Assembly (NCBI GenBank): GCA_937868035.1
Contig: CALMLK010000026.1
Location: 1-5,703 of the forward strand
Length of the DNA: 5,703 bases
Direction of reading: 5' to 3'
From: an uncultured Alphaproteobacteria bacterium
Lineage (GTDB): Bacteria; Pseudomonadota; Alphaproteobacteria; Rhizobiales; Aestuariivirgaceae
Of this stretch, positions 1 to 5,703 are shown piece after piece (within the stretch, counting starts at the first letter, position 1; each line of letters starts with the position of its first letter). Both the position numbers and the translations under genes were made by a program. Below the pieces are notes generated by a model. The model worked only from the letters and a program-made list of their open reading frames with translations, had not been told where the DNA came from and did not search any database.

Positions 1-19
1 CGGCGTGAGCTGAGCGCGA

Positions 20-829
20 TCAGGTCGCGCTTTCGTCCGACGGTTCGGCAGGCTTTTCCGGTGCAACGGCTTCCGCAGCGGGCGGCGCATCGGGATCCGG
101 CAGGTGCATCTCCAGCGGAATCTGTTCGGTGCCGTCCAGCGGCTCTTCATCCGCCGTCAGTTCCTCCGCCGACTTCGGCACAGGCACATCGAAGCCCGGC
201 GGCAGGTTGGCATCCAGAAGGCCCGCGGCCTTCAGCTCCTGCAGACCCGGCAGGGCTGTGATGTCGTTCAGGCCGAAATGCTGCATGAAGGTTTCGGTGG
301 TGCCGTAAGTGACGGGACGGCCCGGCGACTTGCGACGGCCCCGCATCTTGATCCAGCCAATATCAAGCAGCGTGTCGAGCGTGCCCTTGGAAATCGCCAC
401 GCCGCGAATGTCTTCGATGTCGGCGCGCGTCACCGGCTGGTGGTACGCGATGATGGCGAGCGTCTCGAGGCCGGCCTTGGTCAGGCGTTTCTGTTCCTGC
501 ACGTCCTTGCGCAGAACGAAGGACATGTCGTCGGCAGTGCGGAACATGTACTTGCCCGCCAGCTGCACAAGATTCACGCCTCGGTTCGCGTAGTTCTCGC
601 GCAGGTCGTCCAGCAGGCCCGCAATGTCAGCGCTCTCGGGAAGGTGTTCCCTGAATTTCTCAAGGCTCACCGGCTCGGTCGCGGCGAACAGGATGGCTTC
701 GAGGATGCGCAGGTGTTGGCTCCGTTCGGCGTGTGGATGCATGGTCACCACGGCCCCCTGCTCCGCGTCCGCGTCCGTGCCGTCGTCCGGCTGCGCGTTC
801 ATCTCGATGGCTGTCAGTGTCGATGGCAC
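20..829 (-). CDS. scpB: ScpB, winged-helix subunit of the SMC-ScpAB condensin
   Basis: ScpB dimerises and binds the kleisin ScpA, completing the SMC complex that compacts and segregates the chromosome on the nucleoid. The 269-residue product shows the two winged-helix halves of the family. The first starts near residue 38 (RILEAILFAATEPVS) and runs to about 110. The second runs from about 115 to 206 and carries KAGLETLAIIAYHQPVTRADI (118-138, where the family is most conserved), IRGV (141-144), GRRKSPGRP (164-172) and a final FGLNDITALPGL (185-196). Residues 207-269 form a Pro/Glu/Asp/Ala-rich acidic tail, probably disordered. The start chosen is GTG at 829, with AGGA nine bases upstream; ATG at 802 (codon 10) is the alternative and gives 260 residues with a poorer ribosome site. 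It lies 18 bp after scpA, as expected for an obligate partner. The stop is TGA at 22-20. The identity is secure; the exact start is less so. Confidence 0.95.
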   Translation of the reverse strand: MPSTLTAIEMNAQPDDGTDADAEQGAVVTMHPHAERSQHLRILEAILFAATEPVSLEKFREHLPESADIAGLLDDLRENYANRGVNLVQLAGKYMFRTADDMSFVLRKDVQEQKRLTKAGLETLAIIAYHQPVTRADIEDIRGVAISKGTLDTLLDIGWIKMRGRRKSPGRPVTYGTTETFMQHFGLNDITALPGLQELKAAGLLDANLPPGFDVPVPKSAEELTADEEPLDGTEQIPLEMHLPDPDAPPAAEAVAPEKPAEPSDESAT

Positions 830-838
830 GGTGTTCTG

Positions 839-842
839 TCCT
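839..842 (-). promoter_or_regulatory. Ribosome binding site supporting the GTG start of scpB
   Basis: AGGA on the minus strand is nine bases before GTG 829, inside the 18 bp gap after the scpA stop. The in-frame ATG at 802 has no comparable site, so this favours GTG. The closeness to the scpA stop also suggests translational coupling of the two condensin subunits. Confidence 0.6.
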
Positions 843-847
843 GTCGT

Positions 848-1729
848 TTAGGCTGCTGCGCCGCGGCGCCGCAGATAGATGGGTTTGAAGGCATCATCCT
901 GGCGAAGTTCCAGCACGCCCTCGCGTGCCAGTTCCAGGCTGGCCGTGAAACTCGAAGCGCGCACCGAGCGCCGCAATTCCGGGGTGGCGAGATAGCGCTC
1001 AAGCCAGGTGTCGAAGGTGCCCCATTCATCCATGGTGCCGACGAGCCGCTCCAGCGTCTCGCGCGCTTCCTTGATGCTCCACACCGGTTGGCGCTTCACC
1101 GTATATGTCTGCCGCACCATCTTCTTGGAGCGGCGGTCCGCATAGGCTTTCAGCAGGTCGAGCAGCGTATCGGCATATTCCCGCTGCCGGTCGATCACCA
1201 GAGGCTCTGGCGCGCCGCGGAAGAAGACATCGATGCCGAGCTGGCTCCGGTCCATCAGGCTCTGCGCCCGCTCCCGCATGGCTTGCAGGCGTTGCAGACG
1301 GAACGCCAGGCGCGCCGCCATGTCTTGCGGTGTCGCCTCGCCTTCCGTCGCAGGTGGTGCTGGGATGAGGAGCCGCGATTTCAGATAGGTCAGCCACGCC
1401 GCCATCACCAGATAGTCTGCGGCAAGTTCCAGCCGCATGGCGCGGGCGCGCTCCATGTAGGCGATGTATTGGTCGGCGAGCGCCAGGATGGAAATCTGCG
1501 ACAGGTCGATCTTGTGCGTGCGTGCAAGGTCGAGCAGCAGATCCAGCGGACCTTCGAACCCGGCGACGTCGACAATCAGGCGCTCGTCTTCAGAAGGCAG
1601 CGCCTCGCGCCGCAAGGCCCCCTCGCCATCAGGCCAGCTCTGCGCCGGACCAGCCATCGCAGCATCCGGTGCCGGACTTTCCGGCCCCGGGCTTGACCCG
1701 GGATCAGGCGTATCGTTGCTCATGCTCAT
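848..1729 (-). CDS. scpA: ScpA, kleisin subunit of the SMC-ScpAB condensin
   Basis: ScpA is the kleisin that bridges the two heads of an SMC dimer and recruits ScpB. The N-terminal SMC-contact region is clear: LIVDVAGFEGPLDLLLDLAR (51-70), then KIDLSQISILALADQYI (73-89) and ELAADYLVMAAWLTYLKSRL (101-120), all classic for the family. A middle helical stretch (about 135-200) is followed by a C-terminal winged helix ending SSFTASLELAREGVLELRQD (259-278) and FKPIYLRR. The 293-residue length includes about 48 residues before the core that canonical ScpA lacks. These are rich in Pro, Gly, Ser and Ala and encoded partly by short palindromes (1672-1702). An in-frame TAA at 1741-1739 makes ATG 1729 the earliest ATG start; ATG follows again at 1723. 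Neither has a clear Shine-Dalgarno. ATG at 1657 (codon 25) would give 269 residues, nearer the usual size, and cannot be excluded. Stop is TAA at 850-848. Confidence 0.95.
   Translation of the reverse strand: MSMSNDTPDPGSSPGPESPAPDAAMAGPAQSWPDGEGALRREALPSEDERLIVDVAGFEGPLDLLLDLARTHKIDLSQISILALADQYIAYMERARAMRLELAADYLVMAAWLTYLKSRLLIPAPPATEGEATPQDMAARLAFRLQRLQAMRERAQSLMDRSQLGIDVFFRGAPEPLVIDRQREYADTLLDLLKAYADRRSKKMVRQTYTVKRQPVWSIKEARETLERLVGTMDEWGTFDTWLERYLATPELRRSVRASSFTASLELAREGVLELRQDDAFKPIYLRRRGAAA
1672..1702. repeat. Two adjacent short palindromes at the 5' end of scpA
   Basis: On the plus strand CCGGA-CTT-TCCGG (1672-1684) is followed by CCCGGG-CTTGA-CCCGGG (1686-1702). Both can fold as hairpins on either strand. 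Read in the scpA frame, the second encodes most of DPGSSPG (residues 9-15). The GGGCTTGACCCGGGATC string resembles dispersed palindromic elements that I recall as common in alphaproteobacterial genomes. Only this copy is visible in the window, so its repeat status is not shown here. Confidence 0.5.
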
Positions 1730-1804
1730 GACGGGCTTTTAGCGCCCGGGCGGGGCCTTGCCCATCTCAAAGGCGGGCCTTTCAACTGCAATTTGGAGAG
1801 GTGT
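1730..1804 (-). other. nagZ-scpA spacer with small inverted repeats, no terminator
   Basis: This 75 bp gap is the longest between genes in the window. It holds AAAGG-4 nt-CCTTT (1769-1782), the palindrome GCCCGGGC (1744-1751), and CGGGC-7 nt-GCCCG (1732-1748), which ends two bases before the scpA ATG. None is followed by a T-run in the transcribed direction, so I do not call a terminator. No clear Shine-Dalgarno or -35/-10 pair is visible. The hairpins might modulate scpA translation; that is inference. Confidence 0.4.
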
Positions 1805-2848
1805 TCAGGCCGTGGCCTTGACGCCCGCCTTGAGGACGGCCTCCAGGTCGCGCAGCGCCACTTTTTCGTCGTAGGGCAAGGGCTTGCGCCGCGCCCGCAA
1901 GGCTGCCTTGGCGCGCGCCAGGGCCTTGCCCCTGAGAGGCCCCGCAGCAGCGGCAACCTCTTCCATTTCTGGGAGAACACCATTGCAATGGAGCACCATA
2001 TCCACCCCCGCATCGAGCGAGGCCCGCACCTTCTCCGCCATCGTCCCGGACAGCGCCTTCATGGAGAGGTCGTCGGTCATCAGCAACCCGCCGTAGCCGA
2101 GTTGCTTGCGGATCACGTCGCGCACCACGCGCTTCGACTGCGTCGCGGGGTGATCGGCGTCGATCGCCTCCAGCACCACATGCGCCGTCATCGCCATGGG
2201 ACAGGCGGAGAGTCCGGCAAACGGCTGGAAGTCATGAGCCTCCAATTCGCTGCGGCTCGCCTTGATGACGGGCAGGTCGTAGTGGCTGTCCACCACGGCG
2301 CGGCCATGACCGGGAATGTGCTTGATCACGGGCAGAACACCGCCGTCCATCAGGCCATCCATGTAGGCGCGCGCCAAGGCCAGTGCCGCCTCGGGCCGGG
2401 CATGGAAGGTGCGGCTTGCAATCGCGGGCGTCGTGTCTTCGCGCGGCAGGTCCAACACTGGCGCACAGTTCACGGTGATGCCGGCAGCTTCAAGGTCGGC
2501 GGCCAGCAGCCGCGCCACCAGGCGGGTTGCGCGCAAGGCATGCAGCGGGCAAGCTTGGTAGAGCCTGCCGTAATCTTCAGCCGCCGGAAACTTGCGCCAC
2601 TCCGCAACGGGCGGCCCCATGCGCTGCACACGGCCACCTTCCTGATCGATGAAAACCGGTGCGTCCTTGCGGCCCACGGCGGCACGGAAGGCAGCCGTCA
2701 GTGCCTTTACCTGCGACGGCGATTCACAGTTGCGCTTGAAGAGGATCAGGCCCCAGGGATTGGCCTTCTTGAAGAAGGCGGTTTCGGCATCACTCAGGGC
2801 GTACCCCGAGCAGCCGCTAATGAATGCGCCAACGGGTGTACGCGCCAT
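1805..2848 (-). CDS. nagZ: NagZ, beta-N-acetylhexosaminidase (GH3) of peptidoglycan recycling
   Basis: This is a glycoside hydrolase family 3 enzyme. NagZ removes the non-reducing GlcNAc from GlcNAc-1,6-anhydroMurNAc muropeptides in the cytoplasm; in some bacteria its product also signals AmpC beta-lactamase induction. The 347-residue length is normal for single-domain NagZ and there is no signal peptide. Landmarks in order are GLILFKRN (33-40), FIDQEGGRVQR (66-76, substrate pocket), NCAPVLDL (127-134), KHIPGHG (176-182) with DSH (187-189), and MTDDLSMKAL (257-266). By family comparison D187 and H189 form the Asp-His acid/base pair and D259 is the likely nucleophile; all are present, so the enzyme should be active. 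ATG 2848 is preceded by GAGGAA five bases upstream, a strong ribosome site. It sits between the SPOR wall-binding protein and scpA, consistent with a wall and cell-cycle cluster. The stop is TGA at 1807-1805. Confidence 0.96.
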   Translation of the reverse strand: MARTPVGAFISGCSGYALSDAETAFFKKANPWGLILFKRNCESPSQVKALTAAFRAAVGRKDAPVFIDQEGGRVQRMGPPVAEWRKFPAAEDYGRLYQACPLHALRATRLVARLLAADLEAAGITVNCAPVLDLPREDTTPAIASRTFHARPEAALALARAYMDGLMDGGVLPVIKHIPGHGRAVVDSHYDLPVIKASRSELEAHDFQPFAGLSACPMAMTAHVVLEAIDADHPATQSKRVVRDVIRKQLGYGGLLMTDDLSMKALSGTMAEKVRASLDAGVDMVLHCNGVLPEMEEVAAAAGPLRGKALARAKAALRARRKPLPYDEKVALRDLEAVLKAGVKATA

Positions 2849-2853
2849 GGGAC

Positions 2854-2859
2854 TTCCTC
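2854..2859 (-). promoter_or_regulatory. Ribosome binding site of nagZ
   Basis: GAGGAA on the minus strand lies five bases before ATG 2848. It is the best Shine-Dalgarno match in the window and fixes the nagZ start. The rest of the 45 bp SPOR-nagZ gap contains an A/T-rich run but no promoter I can support. Confidence 0.8.
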
Positions 2860-2893
2860 GAAAAAAGAGAGATTCTTCTACCCAGCGTTTTGG

Positions 2894-5305
2894 CTATTGC
2901 CGCCGCACAAGGCAATCCCGCTCGCCCCCGGCAAAGAGTTTTGCACAGACGGCGCTTGCCTGTTCACGACTCTGCATGACGCCAACCGCCAAACGGTACC
3001 GTGTGCTGCCGCCGACAACCGCCTGGGTGACGATGGGTGACAATCCGGCAAAGGCAGCACCATGCTTCGCCTTCAGCCTGCCGAACTCCTTGCTCGCATC
3101 AGACTGGTTCGCAAACGAGGCAAGCTGGGCCACATAACCGCTGCCCCCGGTGGAGGCCTGCTGTTGCGGTGCGGGCTGGGGAGCCGGTTGCGGCGCGGGC
3201 TGTGGTGCGGGCTGCGTGATCTTCACAGGCGCCGCCGCTTGCTGCTGAACGGGTGCCGGAGCAGCCACCGGTTCATCGGCGGTGTCCTCACCCTTGAACA
3301 GGTCGGCAATGGTGCGCTTCTTCTTCACAGGCGCAGCCGCCGCAGTTCCCGCTGCAGGCGGAGCCACCACGGCATCGCCATCATACAAACCGCCGCCATT
3401 GCTGCTCACAGAGGCAGTGCCACCAGACGTCTCGGCGCTGGCCACATCTTCTTCCCCAAGCGAATTGATTTTCTTGGAAGGCGGAACGAGCACGACAGGC
3501 TTCGAGCCGAGGCTCTTCTCGGCGGTCTTGACGGGCTTCTTCTCGACAACCTTCTTTTTCACCGGCGCAACGGCTGGAGCGGGGTCCGGTTCGGAGATGG
3601 TTTCGCTGCCTGTGTCCGCTGCCGTCTCGGTTCCGCCTGCAACAGGCGCCGGCTTAGGCGGAACGGGAAGCACGGATTGCCCCGCGGTTGCGTCTGTGGC
3701 CACAGAATCGCTCTTAACAGCGGAATTTATTCCCCCCGGATCGGATTTTCCGGTGGCCGCCAAAGACGGGTCTGCCGCCTGGCTTGCGCCGGCGGCAGGG
3801 TTGATCATGGCCTGGTTCGAGGTCTTGTCCCCGGGAAGAGCGCCCTGCTGGTCGCCCGCGCCCGTGTCACCTGGCGGTGGCGGCAGCGGCAGCGGCACCA
3901 GTTCCTCCTGACCGGAGGCAGGCGTGGTGTCGGCACCCGGCGTTCCGCCGTCGGCTCCGGCCGCAGGGTCGGCCCCCTGCTGGATGTTGGTGCTGTCACC
4001 CGGTTGGGCCGGGACTTCTTCCGACTGGATGACATCGCCGCCCAGCACTTCGCGGTCGCCCACGATGCGGTCGTAGATCAGTTTCTTCGGTGGCGCGTTG
4101 GCCTGCGGAGCCGGATCCGGCGTCACCTTGGCAGGCTGGGCCGGAGCCTGGACGACGGGCGCGTTGCCCTGTCCACCGGCCAGCGTCTTGTCCTGGCTGC
4201 TCTGGTAAACCCACCACAGGCCGAGGCCCGCCGCGAGCGCGAGCAGGAACAGCAGCACGAGCGGCAGAAGCGGACCGCGCGATGGCGGCAGGTCGTCCTC
4301 GTAGGCCTGCTCGTCGCGATAGGCCTGGCTGTAGTCACCGGCCGTGGCGCGGCGCGTGGCACGCGTGTCGCTGAAGACATCGTGTTCGGGATATTCCTCG
4401 GCGCGGAAACCGCCAACGACGGGACGCGGCGGCGGACGCATACTGCGCCCGCGGGGATCGAAATTCTCAGTGCTGAAGCCAGGACCGGCGGGCGGCGTCG
4501 CCGGCATGTTGAGGCGCGGCTGGTTGCCGTAGTTGCCCATGGGCGGCGGCTGATAGGCAGGCGGCGGCTGGTAGCCACCGGCGGAATACCCCCGCGCCCC
4601 CGGATCAATGGGGCGGTACGGCGGCGGCATCTGCCCGCCATAGGACGGCGGATTGCCGAAGCCGCCCGCAGGCGGAGGCGTGTAACGTGCTGGCGGACGG
4701 GCTGGCGCCCCGGGCGGCGGCATCGCACCTGCCGGCCGGGGCGGCATCATCGGACGCTCTGCGCCCAGCGGGGCACGGGGCGGCGTCATCGGCGCCGGAG
4801 ACATGGATGGCGGCGGCACCATCGTGCGCGATGGCGCGGCAGCCTTGGGAGGAGCAGCCACGGGAGGCGCAGGCGGAACCGCCACTTGCACCGCAGGGCG
4901 CGGCGCCGGAGCGGCAGGCTTCGCCTGGTCGCTGTCATCCACGGCGAAAGTGAACTTGGGCTTCGCGCCATTGCTGGCATCGGGCTTCACGGCGGCGCGC
5001 TGGCTGGCGGCCTGCACGCGCTGTTCGGCAAGGCGTTCCTGCGCCTCGCGCTGGGCCTTGAGTTTCTCCGCCAGCTTCTCGCCCGTGGCACCGACAGGTG
5101 CAGCGGCAGGCGTACCGCGGGGCGGTGCGGCCTTCACCTGGGGGCGCGGCGCCATGGGTGCGGGCTTCACCGCTGCAGGACGCGCCGGAGCCGGAGCGGC
5201 AGGCGTGAATTCATCGGCAATGCGGGGCATATCCTTGCCCGCGCCGATGCCCAGGCGTTCCCGCCAGCTGCGCTTGTCCGTTCCGTTGCTGGAATTCTGA
5301 TCCAT
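2894..5305 (-). CDS. SPOR-domain, FtsN-like bitopic membrane protein with long disordered arms
   Basis: This is an 803-residue protein with one predicted membrane helix at 344-367 (LLPLVLLFLLALAAGLGLWW core), Arg on the N-terminal side, so N-in/C-out. Residues 722-803 form a SPOR domain (YVAQLASFANQSDA at its start, TRYRLAVG at 769-776, paired cysteines C787 and C798). In the family this domain binds denuded glycan strands at division sites. The cytoplasmic arm (1-343) is Pro/Ala-rich. It has a charged motif (12-33), a short probable coiled coil (about 75-105) and a Tyr/Gly/Pro stretch (208-265). The periplasmic linker (368-720) contains KKLIYDRIVGDREVLGG (407-423), three APVK segments (580, 658, 692) and four QPAP repeats (698-713). 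Position after argS and before nagZ, and topology, suggest an FtsN-like role, but only the SPOR domain is diagnostic, so I give no symbol. ATG 5305 follows argS by 15 bp. The arms are far longer than in E. coli FtsN. Confidence 0.9.
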   Translation of the reverse strand: MDQNSSNGTDKRSWRERLGIGAGKDMPRIADEFTPAAPAPARPAAVKPAPMAPRPQVKAAPPRGTPAAAPVGATGEKLAEKLKAQREAQERLAEQRVQAASQRAAVKPDASNGAKPKFTFAVDDSDQAKPAAPAPRPAVQVAVPPAPPVAAPPKAAAPSRTMVPPPSMSPAPMTPPRAPLGAERPMMPPRPAGAMPPPGAPARPPARYTPPPAGGFGNPPSYGGQMPPPYRPIDPGARGYSAGGYQPPPAYQPPPMGNYGNQPRLNMPATPPAGPGFSTENFDPRGRSMRPPPRPVVGGFRAEEYPEHDVFSDTRATRRATAGDYSQAYRDEQAYEDDLPPSRGPLLPLVLLFLLALAAGLGLWWVYQSSQDKTLAGGQGNAPVVQAPAQPAKVTPDPAPQANAPPKKLIYDRIVGDREVLGGDVIQSEEVPAQPGDSTNIQQGADPAAGADGGTPGADTTPASGQEELVPLPLPPPPGDTGAGDQQGALPGDKTSNQAMINPAAGASQAADPSLAATGKSDPGGINSAVKSDSVATDATAGQSVLPVPPKPAPVAGGTETAADTGSETISEPDPAPAVAPVKKKVVEKKPVKTAEKSLGSKPVVLVPPSKKINSLGEEDVASAETSGGTASVSSNGGGLYDGDAVVAPPAAGTAAAAPVKKKRTIADLFKGEDTADEPVAAPAPVQQQAAAPVKITQPAPQPAPQPAPQPAPQQQASTGGSGYVAQLASFANQSDASKEFGRLKAKHGAAFAGLSPIVTQAVVGGSTRYRLAVGVMQSREQASAVCAKLFAGGERDCLVRRQ
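3167..3214 (-). repeat. Four tandem QPAP units (12 bp) in the SPOR protein linker
   Basis: Codons 698-713 of the SPOR gene encode QPAP four times, just before the SPOR domain, followed by QQQ. The DNA copies differ at third positions, so this is not a recent slippage product. It probably acts as an extended spacer between linker and SPOR domain. Confidence 0.8.
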
Positions 5306-5317
5306 ACCCTTTGCCCG

Positions 5318-5322
5318 TTCCT
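5318..5322 (-). promoter_or_regulatory. Possible ribosome binding site of the SPOR gene, overlapping the argS stop
   Basis: AGGAA begins within the argS TAG stop and lies 12 bases before ATG 5305, slightly far for an ideal site. A second purine run (AAAGGG) is too close to the ATG. The layout suggests that ribosomes ending argS feed the SPOR gene. The assignment is tentative. Confidence 0.4.
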
Positions 5323-5703
5323 ACATCTCCTCGACCGGTGTTACGCCGAGAATGTTAAGCCCGTTGGCAAGAGAATAGCGGATTGCGCGGAGAAACGCTA
5401 TCCGAGTCATCGTCAGTTGCCGTTGGGCGGGGATAATGAAGCGCAAATGCGGCGCTTCTTTGCCCTTGTTCCAAAGGGCATGAAAATCGCTCGCCAAATC
5501 ATAGAGATAGAAAGATATTCTGTGAGGCTCGTGGGCCAGTGCCGCCGCTTCAAGCAGGCGCGGAAAGGCAGCCATCCGGCGGATCACCGCAAGCTCGGCT
5601 TCGTCCGTCAACAGATCGAATTGCACATCGCCCTTTTCGGCCGCGCCGAAGCCTTCGGATTCGGCATTGCGCAGGACGGAACAAATGCGCGCATCGGCAT
5701 ACT
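5321..5703 (-). CDS. argS: Arginyl-tRNA synthetase, C-terminal part (cut by window edge)
   Basis: ArgS is a class I synthetase that charges tRNA-Arg with arginine in the cytoplasm. Only the last 126 codons are present; the gene continues beyond 5703, so the catalytic HIGH/KMSKS core is not visible. The open frame runs uninterrupted from the edge, beginning YADARICSVLRNAE. This corresponds to the family's YAxAR segment at the entry to the DALR anticodon-binding domain. That domain follows, with ISFYLYDLASDFHALWNKGK typical of its helices, and the protein ends NGLNILGVTPVEEM, the usual ArgS-type C-terminal Gly-Val-x-Pro-x-x-Met. An internal GTG at 5626 could be mistaken for a start, but the family match extends upstream of it, so it is simply an internal Val. 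The stop is TAG at 5323-5321. Its last bases overlap a possible ribosome site for the next gene. Confidence 0.95.
   Translation of the reverse strand, partial: YADARICSVLRNAESEGFGAAEKGDVQFDLLTDEAELAVIRRMAAFPRLLEAAALAHEPHRISFYLYDLASDFHALWNKGKEAPHLRFIIPAQRQLTMTRIAFLRAIRYSLANGLNILGVTPVEEM

Noticed and set aside
1..19. Start of a downstream gene such as tatA
   Set aside because: Only 19 bases follow the scpB stop. No start codon with a supporting ribosome site or recognisable coding start is visible, although tat genes often follow scpB in alphaproteobacteria.
104..1696. Long plus-strand open frame of 530 codons opposite scpA and scpB
   Set aside because: It is antisense to two confidently identified genes. 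Its translation is rich in Arg, His and Gln with no recognisable domain. Long antisense frames are expected in GC-rich coding DNA.
1769..1782. Possible terminator hairpin (AAAGG-4 nt-CCTTT) after nagZ
   Set aside because: The stem is only five pairs, and no T-run follows in the direction of transcription. It does not meet the pattern of an intrinsic terminator.
2849..2893. Possible promoter in the SPOR-nagZ gap because of its A/T-richer bases
   Set aside because: The gap is only 45 bp, contains a good ribosome site, and shows no spaced -35/-10 pair that I can support.
1793..3040. Plus-strand open frame of 415 codons opposite nagZ and the end of the SPOR gene
   Set aside because: It is antisense to nagZ, whose catalytic motifs are intact, crosses a gene boundary, and shows no protein-family motif.
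3282..3911. Plus-strand 209-codon frame opposite the SPOR gene, with Ala/Gly/Ser-rich hydrophobic patches
   Set aside because: The composition is a mirror of the Ala/Pro-rich sense strand. There is no ribosome site or family signature.
4123..4728. Minus-strand 201-codon Arg-rich frame inside the SPOR gene, in another frame
   Set aside because: It is a shifted reading of Pro/Ala codons. The SPOR frame covers the region with a membrane helix and is continuous on both sides.
4803..5300. Plus-strand 165-codon Gly/Ala-rich frame opposite the SPOR N-terminal arm
   Set aside because: It is an antisense shadow of a low-complexity coding region with no independent evidence of expression or homology.

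Overview
The window looks like a stretch of conserved, vertically inherited chromosome from a GC-rich alphaproteobacterium. The main reason is the gene order on the minus strand: argS, then a SPOR-domain membrane protein, then nagZ, scpA and scpB. This order is familiar from alphaproteobacterial genomes, where tat genes often follow. The very Ala/Pro-rich SPOR protein fits too. I cannot name a genus from the sequence.

All five genes read right to left, so transcription enters at the 5703 end. Positions 5703-5321 hold the last 126 codons of argS, cut by the window edge. After 15 bp comes an 803-residue SPOR protein (5305-2894) that resembles an oversized FtsN-type division protein: a long disordered cytoplasmic arm, one membrane helix, a long periplasmic linker and a C-terminal SPOR domain. 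After 45 bp comes nagZ (2848-1805), then a 75 bp gap rich in inverted repeats, then scpA (1729-848). After 18 bp comes scpB (829-20). The last 19 bases hold nothing I can call. Gaps are short and I see no convincing terminator or internal promoter, so one polycistronic unit is likely.

The genes converge on the cell cycle. SPOR proteins bind peptidoglycan glycans stripped of stem peptides at the division site. NagZ trims muropeptides returned to the cytoplasm from wall turnover. ScpA and ScpB form the kleisin and winged-helix parts of the SMC condensin that organises and segregates the chromosome. argS is a housekeeping translation gene.

I do not see a previously undescribed system such as a defence island, mobile element, CRISPR array or new RNA. 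The points most worth a second look are the unusual architecture of the SPOR protein, a pair of short palindromes inside (or just before) the scpA reading frame, and the structured, Shine-Dalgarno-poor start of scpA.
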